Positions 20,291-29,240 of a stretch of DNA of 38,064 nucleotides are shown here, in pieces. Numbering within the stretch: the first letter of the stretch is position 1; the number at the start of each line of letters is the position of its first letter. Source of the stretch: Chara braunii (Eukaryota > Streptophyta > Charophyceae > Charales > Characeae); NCBI GenBank assembly GCA_003427395.1, contig BFEA01000059.1, forward strand, positions 2,561,428 through 2,599,491, written 5' to 3'. The notes beneath the pieces were generated by a model that worked only from the letters and a program-made list of their open reading frames with translations, did not search any database and was not told the origin of the DNA. Made by a program: the position numbers and the translations under genes.

Positions 20291-21489
20291 TTGTATAAGA
20301 AAGATGCTACCAATGCTTTCCTTTCTATTGACATTTGTATGAAGGTAAATTCTGATTTAGTTATGAGTAGGATTTGAATGGAAATGTGTTATGGGGATTC
20401 ATCCTCCATACACTTATAGTTTAGTCTTGGAAATTTATCTGTCATGTGTAACAAGTCCTCTTTGATCATTTTGATTCAGGATTTGACTAGTGTCAGATCG
20501 ATCCTACGAGGATCATCTTCTGTTATCCTTGATAACACGCCGGTTGGTTAATTATGGACTTGTTGTTTTACGACATAACTTCGTTTACACCTGTCCCTCA
20601 ACTTGATGCCTTAGCTCTGAGATTTAAAATATTTCCTTGAATCTTTTAACCAGATTTATTTTAATGGTTATTATAAAAAACTGAAGAGAGTTTGCGGAAA
20701 GTTTGACAATGGTTGGGGCTTCAGTGCGTGAGGTGTCGTGTGAGTTACAAGGTACAATAAAGTTTGCCACATTGATGTATGGCAATGTGACTCTCGTATG
20801 TGTCTTTGTTTTTATCCAGGTTAGTGTTTTTGAGCTTGTGTACGAGTCTTACCTTGGATGCAGTAAGAATGACAACCATGTGTCGCACAACTTGTATACT
20901 TGATGAGTTTATCTTCCCCTCTTTTATTTTATCTCAAGTTCTGGTTTAATATGGGTGTTGGGATGCATGTTTATTTACTGCGTGATTTTGCTTGTTAATT
21001 TTTATAGTTGGATGTTGAAGTTTGTGACAACCGTTAAAGTCAGACCCCTTGACTTCTCTCAAGACCCTGAATGGTGGAGTTCGTCTCCAAGGTCATAAGC
21101 ATTGACTGCCAACATGTCAGAACTTGTCTACCACCCATTATCCACAGAGTGCAGAAGAGGTGTGGTGCTCAACCGCATTGGTGGTTGTCTAGCGTTGAGA
21201 GATTAACCCCTCAAGTTGCATGTCAACCGACACTTGAGTGTCGAATGTGACCCTCGAGACCACTAAGGGTCACACGATCATGGGTACTACATAGTACGCC
21301 ACCGTTGTGACTGCTTGCGCATTCATGCATAGCTAGTCGATATGAGAGAGTCATGCGTCTGAGTGATTTTATCTTAAGTCTCGCGCGCGATGCCTTACCG
21401 ATTTTGTGTAAAAAAAAATTGGGTTAAATACTAAAGAGATTATGAGTGTTTTGTTTTTGTGCGAGTAACTTAATTTTATGTTTTTGAAG
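20291..21489. other. Unassigned DNA with scattered small hairpins
   Basis: No gene or alignable repeat seen. Small perfect hairpins occur: GATCCTACGAGGATC (20500-20514), GTTATCCTTGATAAC (20522-20536), CGACACTTGAGTGTCG (21229-21244) and TGTGACCCT/AGGGTCACA (21246-21274). Confidence 0.55.
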
Positions 21490-21923
21490 TGGTGTAACGC
21501 GTGGTAAGAGGGTTGCGTCCCGGTCATCCGGAAACGAGTCCCGCTTGGGACTTCAGCCCACCAATAAGTCGATTCGTGCACGTGTCCGATAGAGGTATGA
21601 GACCACTCGTACCCCCTATGCTACAACATACGAGAAATGCCCTCGGTTGGACCACCGCTACGATTGCAACTGATTTGCCATCGCACGTGATTCAGTAGCT
21701 CTGCGGGGATACGCCTGTTCAAGGGTGGTGAAAGCTCCTTGGGCGGATGTAAGTTATACCTCACTTGACCCTATCCTGTCGTAGGGGTTCGCGAGAGGTA
21801 CGACTGGCGCACTCAGCCGGAGTGGAGATAAAGCTTCACTGCACCGCAATAAGAAAAAGTTATGCTTCAAATCCTGAGTGGCGAGATTGAGAGGTTCCCC
21901 CTATGGGACCAATGCGCTCGACA
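21490..21923 (+). repeat. X 3'-end fragment (copy 4)
   Basis: Aligns with the terminal block of X copy 3 (30830-31204): CCCTCGG(T/C)TG, CGATTGCA, CACGTG, TAGCTC, GG(G)GATACGCC, AAGGGTGGTGA, CCTGTCGTAGGGG, CTGGCGCAC and the terminus AATGCGCTCGACA. No TGTCG start is recognisable upstream, so it is truncated or too diverged. Its hairpin at 21717-21744 keeps every pair despite multiple changes. Confidence 0.65.
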
Positions 21924-22504
21924 ACGTCGTATTTGAGCTCCTCCAGTGGGTGACAGACGCTAGGCAGAAAATGAGTTTAAACATGATGGTAAGCAAACCA
22001 CTTCACCTAGTCGACAACGATGAAAAACGTAATTTTCTCCAGGGCTCCCACCCAACCCTTATTCCCTCGGTGCTGAGGTCTAGTACCATGATAATTGTAT
22101 TATGGAAACCTCTGCATTATTATGGATTTACTATTTTGTGCCTTGTCTGTTACTAGATTTGCAATCATCTTGAAATTTGGGGTCATCAAGACCTCTGGAC
22201 ATCAATTGCAGTTTATCGTTGGTATTGGATCAATTTCAATTGAGACCAAAAATTTGGGAACGAGGGTCAGATTAAGATCAGTTTTAGGGAATATCATGGT
22301 GTTCTTCTTGCTATTAGTGGATCTTTATATGGGGTAATTAGGTTATATCCAAATATTTGAGAATAGTCTAATATACTTAGATTCTCCCCCTTCTTTCCTT
22401 TACCCCCTCATTCCTATGCTTCGGGATTTTGTTTGAGTAGTATGATTGATTTTCCTTGTGCAAACAAGGAATAAGAGATCCGCGCTTTGTCATCCTTCTC
22501 GATG
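21924..22504. other. Unassigned spacer
   Basis: No gene or repeat recognised. One clean hairpin, TTCCTTGTGCAAACAAGGAA, lies at 22452-22471. Confidence 0.55.
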
Positions 22505-22875
22505 TAAAGCGTCACTACACTGCTCCCGACTTGGAATTTTTTTTCGGAAGATGTTGAACGTAAGAAGACGTGGAAATCCATTTGGAGTGTGTTTCGCCAC
22601 ATTGCACTCTCGACTTGGGGCAGTCTTTGATCTGGAGGCCAGGAGGTGCACTCTCGATAACATTGTCCAACACAGTCCAACATGTGGCGACGAAAAATGA
22701 GAGGATACTGCTCGTCTGCAGCGGATCAATTCACGAGTTTTCCCGTCAAAACCTGGGTCTCCGTGTAAGGTCTCTTGAAAATGGTAATTTGCAGGCGGGA
22801 GTCCCAAGTTGTTTCGAGAGTGCTATGGAATGCAAATTTGACATTTTTCTTCAAGTCGGGAGTAGTGTGGCGAGG
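22505..22875. mobile_element. Foldback element, 18-bp-class inverted ends
   Basis: ACACTGCTCCCGACTT (22517-22532) is complementary at 15 of 16 positions to AAGTCGGGAGTAGTGT (22853-22868). An inner pair, CGCCACAT/ATGTGGCG, is nested near 22590-22690, and CACTCTCGA is directly repeated inside. The right end (GTAGTGTGGCGAGGCC) resembles HP-A termini (GTAGTGGAGCGA), so it may be a longer relative. No coding capacity. Confidence 0.55.
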
Positions 22876-23345
22876 CCTGGGACCATGTCCCACTACCTTC
22901 GTTGAGCTCGGTCGCAATGTGTGACTGTAGGTGACCACGGAGATGCACGTAGTCCTAATGATCTAGCAACCATTTTTTAATTAAAAAAAGGCAATAGAGA
23001 CTATCGTCGTTTTTTCTTTCAACAAAAAACAAAAGTAAACCCTTTCTTCAGAATACTATACCCCCTACCCTCGTCACTATCCATTGAGTTAACTGCCTCT
23101 TTTTTTTTAGACAACCAGCTCAACGACCCTCTTATTCCCCCTAAAGACGTTTTTTTTATGAAGAAACTGCATGAGCCTTCTTCCGTTTGTCATTTTGGTA
23201 TGAACTTTAACAACTTTTTATTTTTTTTTGTGGAAGTGTCCATACGCCACTCGAAGTGTAAAAAAAAAAATAAAAAAAAATTGTATCCGCACCATTTATA
23301 AATGCATTTCTCATTTTCAATCGAACTAAACCACTACTACCTATG
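22876..23345 (+). repeat. Dispersed repeat B, copy 1
   Basis: Aligns with 31618-32090: GGGACC(A/T)TGTCCCACTA, GTTGAGCT, TGTGACTGTA, GGAGATGC, GGCAATA(G/A)AGAC, AATACTA then CCCCCTACCCTCGTCA, CAGCTCAACGACCCTC, CTTCCGTTTG(T/C)CATTTT, GTGGAAGTG(T/C)CC and ATTTATAAATGCATTTCTCA. The foldback preserved in copy 2 is degraded here. No shared frame. It runs directly into repeat C copy 2. Confidence 0.8.
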
Positions 23346-23349
23346 TTAA

Positions 23350-23640
23350 TGTCGAAAAATTACGAGTTTTAGCCTGTTCCCTAAAAATTAAGGTGTGGTA
23401 CCCAGGGTAGGCAAGTCCCATAGATTTTAGTTTTTTTCCATCCGCGCATGAAAGAAAAGGAAAAAAACAAAAAAACTTTTATGTATTGCAATGACGTCGG
23501 ACAGGGTAGTCTAGGAGGTCGTGCTCATAGTCTTCCTCTATAGAATGCATCTTATAGCAAACATGGTCACATTCTAAAAGTTTTTTGTTTTTTCTTTCTC
23601 GTGTGTTTGTTATGAGTCCTCTGCCAACGAGGCAGGGCGG
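23350..23640 (+). repeat. Dispersed repeat C, copy 2, left part
   Basis: Aligns with 1545-1826 and stops at GGCAGGGCGG, where X copy 2 begins. The last four bases, GCGG (23637-23640), are the left target-site duplication. Confidence 0.75.
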
Positions 23641-23967
23641 TGTCGAGTGCATCAGCTCCCTCCTTTTTCGCAAAAGCGAGAGCCCTCCCCTCTTCTTCTT
23701 TGCTCTACCCCTGTACCTGCTCTAAACTTGCGGCCACGTACGTGGACGTTACATACCCTCCCTTTCCAGACCCTTGTTTCCTTGTGCAGGGGCAACTCGT
23801 TTTCAAAACGAGCAGGCTCCTGCACAGGGAAACAAGGGCATGATAAGGGAGGGTATGTAACGTCCACGTACGTGGCCGCAAGCTTAGAGCAGGTACAGGG
23901 GTAGAGCAAAAAAGAAGAGGGGAGGATTCTCGCCTTTGCGAAAAAGGCGGGAGCCGATGCGCTCGAC
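23641..23967. repeat. Long palindrome forming the 3' end of X copy 2
   Basis: Two arms of roughly 150 bp are near-perfect reverse complements. TGTCGAGTGCATCAGCTCCC on the left mirrors GGGAGCCGATGCGCTCGACA on the right. Nearer the centre GCGGCCACGTACGTGGACGT (23730-23749) mirrors ACGTCCACGTACGTGGCCGC (23860-23879). The centre holds AACTCGTTTTCAAAACGAG. Mismatches are few, so this inverted duplication of the X 3' end is younger than the X copies themselves. Confidence 0.85.
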
Positions 23968-24140
23968 AGGTGGCTATGCCTGCCTCCACTTTCGCGCCCA
24001 CTACAGACCCCCACTCTCCACTTGTAGTCCAACCAGCAGCTTCTCCTCCAGCAACATGCAACAGCCAACCAGCATTCACTCAAGTTAATGCTCAAGAAAC
24101 ACTGCCACAAGTGTGAGGTTGTTGGGTGGAGTGTTGACTC

Positions 24141-24147
24141 TTATAGC
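24141..24147 (-). promoter_or_regulatory. TATA-like box of X copy 2
   Basis: TATAAGA on the minus strand, in the position of the TATAAAA boxes of copies 1 and 3. Upstream on that strand sits a perfect GGCTGTGGGCA/TGCCCACAGCC hairpin (24158-24186). It is one base from canonical, so it may be weakened. Confidence 0.45.
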
Positions 24148-24149
24148 AA

Positions 24150-24600
24150 GCAGATGGCTGTGGGCAGCTGCTTTGCCCACAGCCAGGCAAAATTCGTCAG
24201 TGCTCCTGGCCCTTGATCTAAATCAATGGCCAAGAGCCCTGTGCCTTGGTTTCCCTCTAGGGAAACCAGGGTCATCAGATTACAGGAGTACTTGGCCGTT
24301 TTTCAGGCCTGGTGCTCTTGGAAATGGTTGTACACAACCCATTCAAGACTGCATGTTCAACTGAACAGGCGCAGCCCCATCAGCCCCTAAAAGCTTCTAG
24401 GGGCTGCACCTGTTCCATGGTCGCGACCATAATCGCGGTCGTTTTTCCTTTTTTTTTTTTTTTTTTTTTTTCTTTACTTTTATTTACCTTCTCGTTTTCC
24501 TCTGGGAGGGGCAACTCGTCTTTTCGAAATGAGCAGCCTCCCCTCCCTCCTAAGTCACTTCACAGTGTCGAACTAGAGTTAAGCTCAGAGGGGTCTTCCC
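24150..24600 (-). repeat. X copy 2, hairpin series
   Basis: Successive inverted repeats: GGCTGTGGGCA/TGCCCACAGCC (24158-24186), GGTTTCCCTCTAGGGAAACC (24248-24267), ATGGTTGTACACAACCCAT (24325-24343), CAGCCCCTAAAAGCTTCTAGGGGCTG (24381-24406), and GGGAGGGG with CCTCCC around 24504-24545. T run at 24447-24470. Matching hairpins (CCCCTAGAACCTTCTAGG and others) occur in X copy 1. Confidence 0.75.
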
Positions 24601-25150
24601 CCCCCCTGCCTGTAGCCTCGTAGGCCCAACCTGCCCGTGGCCTTGCAGGCCCTGCCTGACTGCCTGCTTACTTCAAGGCCGATGCCCCGCAGCCTACCCG
24701 ACAGGGGCCTAGTCTGGTAGGCTTGATAAGTCAACCTTTTAGTCGCGACTCCGGCGTTGGGACCCGGCCCGGAGTCAAATCTAATGGCCCAATAAAAACA
24801 TGTGACCAATCTCTCCCGCGTCGGCGTCCTATACCCGACGTTCCCTCTTTTTAGCCTACTTAGGCCCTGAATCGCGCGACTACTACATTGTTTTAGGTAG
24901 AATGGGTCTAACTTTAGCGTTTTCATGTTTGCACGTTCCTGCGGCTTCGACAAAAGCGAAGCATAACCATTCACATCCGTTAATCCTGGACGCCACACGC
25001 GTCCGGACTAAAAAACTTATAGTCTCTCAGTCATAGGTCAGGTCTGAATAAACTTTTGGCAATCGTTAGTCTCATCAAATCCTTTAATTCAATGAGAGAG
25101 TCGTACATCGTCCGACGTTGAAAAACCCCGGCAAATACCCTGAGCCGACA

Positions 25151-25690
25151 GCGGAATCCGTGAGCTGCTCAAGTTGTGTTTACTCAGAGGATTGTAACCC
25201 TCATCACACTCACACTTAGAGGAATGTATCCAACTATTTTCACGGTCGAATCCGGTTTTCATTTTTTTTTATTTTTCTGGAATCTGACAATCTGAATATG
25301 TGATCTGCTCAAGTTGTGTTTACTAAGAGGATTGTAACTATGATCACATTGACACTTAGAGCAATGCATCCAATCATTTTCTCGGTCGAATCTTTTTTTT
25401 TTTTTTTTTAATCTTAAAATCTAGCCATTGGGCTGAGATGCCCTTACGAGGGCACACTCATACTACTCCTTCCAAGAATGTATACAACTACAATCATGTC
25501 CAAAACTTTGTTTATTTTTTTTTTCTTTCTTGTTTTTGTGCGTTTCATGGTTACAAGTTTTTTTTTTTTTTTTTTTTTTCTTCCCATGAGAGTACCATAA
25601 AATGGAGTGGAACCTTAGCTCGACAAAACTCGGAGCGCAGCGAAATTCAGGATCGGCAAAAACAGGCTCGGAGGTACTAGTGGTGAACGT
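25151..25690 (+). repeat. Dispersed repeat C, copy 2, right part with partial duplication
   Basis: Resumes exactly after the right GCGG: GGAATCCGTGAGCTGCTCAA. A segment of about 120 bp (CTGCTCAAGTTGTGTTTACT through TCGGTCGAATC) is then repeated at 25300-25391. The rest aligns with 2020-2225, including GTATACAACT, a poly(T) run and CTCGACAAAACTCGGAGCG. Confidence 0.75.
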
Positions 25691-26123
25691 TTTTAGTTGT
25701 CCCACTATTGAGTTGCCTCAACTAAAAGACGCAAGTCGGACATTGTCCCCGTAGTCTGTTTGGGAAGACCACAATAAAGAAAAAAGGAAAAAAATTGTGG
25801 CCTCCAATGGTGATGATCCGTCATACACGGGTTTCTTTTTGTCGTTTTTCTTAAACCATCATTACCTTGCATAACTATCAAGTCCGAGCCTTCCGCTGCC
25901 GGTAAGCCGAGCCTTGCCGACCCCAGAGTTATCAGTAGCGGGCTTTGTTTCATTTTTTGAAAACCAAAAAAAACAAAAAAGATAAATAAAACAGAAAAAA
26001 ATACGAACGAGCCTCAGGAAAGGGAAAAAGAAAAACATAAGAAAAAACACGAACAGGCATAGAGAGAGAGAGAGAGGGAAAATAAGGACGGCGCGGGGGT
26101 GGCGGGAGGGGAAGAAGTCAGAG

Positions 26124-26175
<52 letters not shown>

Positions 26176-26239
26176 GAGAGAGAGAGAGAGAGAGAGAAAA
26201 AAAAAAAGAAAAAAAAAGAGGAAAATAAGGACTGGGAGG
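25691..26239. other. Spacer with paired-hairpin module and GA/A-rich tract
   Basis: A module at 25695-25755 contains TTGAGTTGCCTCAACT and GGACATTGTCCCC hairpins, like those at 33010-33068. Then unassigned DNA, then a GA-rich block (26060-26188) and A runs (26197-26218). GAAGAAGTCAGAGAGAGACG (26111-26130) resembles the right flank of X copy 3 (AAAAAGTCAGAGAAACAAG), so the flanks of X3 are related repeats. Confidence 0.55.
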
Positions 26240-26559
26240 TGTCGCCGGGGTTTTTCAACGTCAGACGCTGTCTGACCTTTTTTCGCTGAATTGAAGAACT
26301 CGATGAGACTGATGTTTGCCAAACGTTTATTCAAACCTGACCTATGACTGAGAAGTTAAAATTTTAGACTTTGGTCCGAACACGTCTGACGTCCGGAAAT
26401 AACGATATTTCAATTTCCTTGAAGCCGCAAAAGCATGCGAACGTCTATAATTTGAGTTAGATTATTCTACCTTAAAAGATAGCGCGCGGCCGACGACCGC
26501 GCTATTCAGGGTTTTAGTAGGTTTAATAGGTGGTTGTGTCGTATGTGCGGTTGCGACAT

Positions 26560-26720
26560 GCGCGCCCTGCCGTCAGATTGGCTCGCTAGCAGCACGGCCG
26601 CAAGCAAGGCCGTAGGGCTGCGCGTGGGGCTGCACGGCCGCAAGTAAGGCCGCAAGACCGCAAGAGGGGTCTGCGCAGCCACAGACAATTAGTGCCTATA
26701 GGGCCGCAGGCAGACAAATC
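26560..26720 (+). repeat. X copy 3, GGCCGCAAG minisatellite
   Basis: Irregular repeats of GCACGGCCGCAAG(C/T)AAGGCCG(T/C)A(G/A)G type. It is the reverse-orientation counterpart of 11620-11800 and 24605-24720. Confidence 0.75.
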
Positions 26721-26806
26721 CTGCTAAGTGCCGTATGGGGACCTGCTGGGTGGTAGAAGCCCTTCATATAGAAGGGCTGCTCCTTTTTGTATGTGAAAAG
26801 GAGCTA

Positions 26807-26877
26807 GCCTAGTAGGTATTGTTATCAGACTATCACCCGACTGAGACCGGGATCGAATCTGACAAGCCCTACTGGGC
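26807..26877 (+). pseudogene. tRNA-like domain in X copy 3 (Asp/Glu-like)
   Basis: GCCTAGTAG (26807-26815) pairs with CTACTGGGC (26869-26877), with one G-T pair, enclosing 53 nt. The A box TAGCCTAGTAGG (26805-26816) matches the TRGCNNAGYNGG consensus at every position. The B box is GGGATCGAATCT (26849-26860). TATCACCCGACTGAGACCGG recalls tRNA-Asp (TGTCACGCGGGAGACCGG) but the anticodon stem is weak. It is flanked by two palindromes, GCTCCTTTT/AAAAGGAGC (26779-26804) and GCAGCTCC/GGAGCTGC (26878-26897). It could drive Pol III transcription into the U6-like segment and stop at its T run. Confidence 0.75.
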
Positions 26878-26972
26878 GCAGCTCCTTTTGGAGCTGCTGT
26901 TTTTTTTAAGAAGCGCGGTCGATCTCGACCGCGCGATCACAAGGATTACGCGGCCGAGAGTGGCCATGCGTG

Positions 26973-27036
26973 AGATTAGCATGGCCCCTGCGCAAGGATG
27001 ACACACATAAATCGAGAAATGGTTCGAATTTTTTTT
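26973..27036 (+). pseudogene. U6 snRNA 3'-half domain in X copy 3
   Basis: GATTAGCATGGCCCCTGCGC and the following AAGGATGACAC are identical to conserved U6 snRNA. ACATAAATCGAGAAATGG and TTCGAA then diverge from the U6 3' stem-loop region, before eight T residues. U6 residues 5' of the AGATTAGC segment (5' stem-loop, ACAGAGA) are absent. About 96 nt separate it from the tRNA-like domain, including a perfect GCGCGGTCGA/TCGACCGCGC palindrome (26913-26934). It is a chimeric module, not a spliceosomal U6 gene. Confidence 0.9.
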
Positions 27037-27041
27037 CAATT

Positions 27042-27110
27042 CCCCGCAGAGAATCGAACTCGGGTCTGTATTTCAACAGTTCGTGGTGATCCACGAATGA
27101 GCCAGATGGC
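27042..27110 (-). pseudogene. tRNA-like unit, minus strand (Phe-like anticodon arm)
   Basis: On the minus strand: TGGCTCATTCGTGG (A box), a D-arm palindrome CGTGGATCACCACG, GAACTGTTGAAATACAGACC (anticodon arm with CTGT/ACAG stem and a possible GAA anticodon), and GAGTTCGATTC (B box). Acceptor pairing is not good. It shares GAACTGT(T/C)GAAATA(C/T)AGACC with the unit at 37626-37697, so a tRNA-derived family is likely. It lies tail-to-tail with the U6-like domain. Confidence 0.6.
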
Positions 27111-27126
27111 GCTGTATGAAGAAGTT

Positions 27127-27721
27127 GGGGACTTACAGTCCCCAAAGGATCCAGAAGGCGCCCGTTAAAAACGGGCAGCCGTTTTGCCTATGGAGGTATG
27201 TTGTTTTTTTTGTTCTTAGATTTTTTTTTTAGATTCTCTGTTTTCTATATTTTCTCTTAGTTTTTTTTTTTTTTTTTTTTTATGCTTTTTTTTAGTTTCT
27301 TTTCCTATAAACGCCCGTTCGTTGAAAACGAACGGGCAGCTCACAGACTGTTTCGTCGGGTTTCACCAACTCATCAGGAGGTTGGATCTCGACGAACTGC
27401 ACCGCGCCTGAATGCGGCGCTGAACGCGCCTAGATACGGGTGCTTAGAGAGAGAGAGCTACCTACCTACCTTCACGCCACATATAGGATGATCAAAGTGG
27501 AATGAATCTTCCGCGGGAACGTGGAAGAATACAGTCATGACTTGGCCACTGCTGTTGCTGCGGCCGCAAAACAACGACTTCAGGTAAGTTTTTCTTAATT
27601 TTGTTTTTCTGCTTCTTTTTGTTTGTTTGTTGTTGTTTTGTTCCTCCCCGTTCGTGGCCGTTGAAGTACAGCCAGAAGGGAAAGAAACGGGGAAGGACTA
27701 AGAAGCAAAGTAAACTAAAAC

Positions 27722-27794
<73 letters not shown>

Positions 27795-28550
27795 ACNAAC
27801 GAGNCAACTGCCTCGCGAAAGAGNGAACAATCCTTTGGGCTGTGTGGGAGCACAAAGGCTCCCACTTCAGTTTTGAGAAGAACGACTGTGGCCGCGAGAT
27901 CTCAGATCTCGTGGCCCACAGCGCACTCGTGGGGATGGGACTAAGGAAGTTGAGGAGAGGGAGTGAGAGAGAGAAACAGGGTAGTTGGGAGGAGGAGGAC
28001 CTACTCCTCCTAACCTGCGAACTGTCTCCCCCGTTTTCAGGGGAGGACAGCAGAGAAGGAGGGAGGCTGTTGCATGCAACAGCATGCATCTGGCTAAGGA
28101 AAAAGCCAGGTGCAGTAGAAATTAGAGAGTTAGTTTTTTTTTTTTTTTTNTTTATTTTTGAGTAAGGACACTTGTCCTCACGTGGTGCTACCTGCCAGAG
28201 GTAACTGTTAGACTCCCGTTTTTGCAGGGAGCCTGGAAATTAAAGGGTCACTAAGGAAAAGGCTAGATACAGCCTTTTCCTCGATGTATCTGCCCTGGAA
28301 AAAGGGTCCAGATACATCAAACTGAAAAGGGTTGTATCTTTTCAACCCTTTATCAAAAACAGAAAAGAAAAACAGATTTGGAAATGGCAGGAGCCCAGCT
28401 ATCTCGCCAGATTCCGAGATAGCTGGGAAAAATAAAAAGAAAAATAAAATAGGGCAGTTAAAGAAACTGCCCCACACTAAAGCTATGGCTGTGGTGCGGC
28501 CACAGTCAGCCCTGGATCTTGGCATATGAAGGGCTTACAGTGAGCCCGCG
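27127..28550 (+). repeat. X copy 3, serial hairpin region
   Basis: Successive perfect or near-perfect hairpins: TGGGGACT/AGTCCCCA (27127-27145), GCCCGTT/AACGGGC (27160-27176), GCCCGTTCGTT/AACGAACGGGC (27313-27337), GTGGGAGC/GCTCCCAC (27843-27864), a 16-bp stem at 27886-27921, AGGACACTTGTCCT (28164-28177), GGAAAAGGCT/AGCCTTTTCC (28255-28280), ATGTATCTG/CAGATACAT (28284-28318), AAAGGGTTG/CAACCCTTT (28326-28350), CCCAGCTATCTCG/CGAGATAGCTGGG (28394-28427), GGGCAGTT/AACTGCCC (28452-28472), CTGTGG/CCACAG (28489-28505). Stems differ from one another, so this is not a tandem copy of one sequence. Homopolymer runs at 27725-27789 and 28134-28149 interrupt it. Confidence 0.85.
27725..27789. repeat. Poly(A) run of about 65
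   Basis: Sixty-five A residues, followed by isolated N bases. It lies in the hairpin region of X copy 3 and may be an expanded insertion tail or an assembly-limited tract. Confidence 0.95.
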
Positions 28551-28595
28551 ATTTTGCCTGGGGGCTGGAGTGACGTCCAACACCTCCTCAGCCAG

Positions 28596-28602
28596 TATAA
28601 AA
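28596..28602 (+). promoter_or_regulatory. TATA box of X copy 3
   Basis: TATAAAA within GCCAGTATAAAACAGCC. It sits directly after the hairpin series. About 250 bp downstream the minisatellite starts, and a conserved CCATAGCCAAGG occurs at 28754-28765 (also in X copy 1). The downstream order matches copies 1 and 2. AATAAA at 29890-29895 is shared with copy 1 and could be the 3' processing signal of a transcript of about 1.3 kb. Transcription is inferred. Confidence 0.6.
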
Positions 28603-28849
28603 CAGCCAGCTGCCCCTAGCTGCCACACAAAGCATTCGTGCTGTCAGTGTGTGACGAGCACACTTGAGTGTTGGTTGTTGGAGTTGCTGCCTGAGGCAAC
28701 GTGAGGAGGAGTTGGAGGACTGCAGAGGAGCACCAGGAGGAGAACTGGGCAGCCATAGCCAAGGTAGGGATCACTCTGCTCCCCTCCCTTTTGGTTGGTG
28801 CTGGTCCCACAGGACAGGCCCAGTGGCACTGGGGTACTACGGCAGGCGG

Positions 28850-29240
28850 CACAGGCTTCTACTGCGGTGGTACGAGAGTGCTGCCGAAATTTTGTTGCGG
28901 CAGCACGGGTTTTATCGGCGGTGATGCAGAAGCGCTGCCGAAATTTTGCTGCGGCAGCACGGGTTTTATCGGCGGCGGTGCGGAAGCGCTGTCGAAATTC
29001 TACGGCGGCAACTCTGTTTTTTTTAGCGGTGGTGCAGAAGCGCTGCCGTTTTTTTGCAGCGGCAGTTCCGTTTTTTTTCGGCGGAGGTGCGAAAGCGCTG
29101 CCGGATTTCTGTAGCGGCAACTCCGATTTTTTACGACGGTAGTACGGGAGCGCTGCTGGATTTTTTTTTTTTTTTTTGCGGCGTCAGTATCATATTCTTG
29201 CAGTGACAGCGCTATTTTACGACAGTAACGACAGTATCTG
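28850..29240 (+). repeat. X copy 3, 54-bp minisatellite with a hairpin per unit
   Basis: Five to seven units of GGTGCGGAAGCGCTGCCG, AAATTTTGCTG, CGGCAGC and ACGGGTTTTATCGGCGG. In each, GCTGCCG pairs with CGGCAGC across an 11-nt loop (28880-28904 and 28934-28958 are the best). Later units keep pairing with changed bases. The period is a multiple of three, so a frame stays open (GGAEALPKFCCGSTGFI-like), but it lacks an ATG and has no counterpart in copy 1. I regard it as non-coding. Confidence 0.8.

Larger units (their letters stand above)
23641..25150 (-). mobile_element. Element X, copy 2 (1.5 kb, internally deleted)
   Basis: The clearest X boundaries in the window. The plus strand reads TGTCGAGTGC at 23641 and GAGCCGACA at 25150. 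GCGG flanks both sides (23637-23640 and 25151-25154). Repeat C copy 1 shows the uninterrupted site. Read on the minus strand it keeps the 5' leader, the minisatellite, some promoter hairpins and a TATA box (24147-24141), then joins a long palindrome at the 3' end. The tRNA-like, U6-like and body regions are missing. It has the size and character of a deletion derivative of X copies 1 and 3. Confidence 0.85.

Noticed and set aside
26973-27036. A functional U6 snRNA gene
   Set aside because: The 5' stem-loop and ACAGAGA box are absent and the 3' stem-loop region diverges, so only part of U6 is present.
28701-29114. A 137-residue frame downstream of a TATA box
   Set aside because: It begins with GTG, not ATG, and follows a 54-bp minisatellite whose length keeps the frame open. 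X copy 1 has no matching frame.
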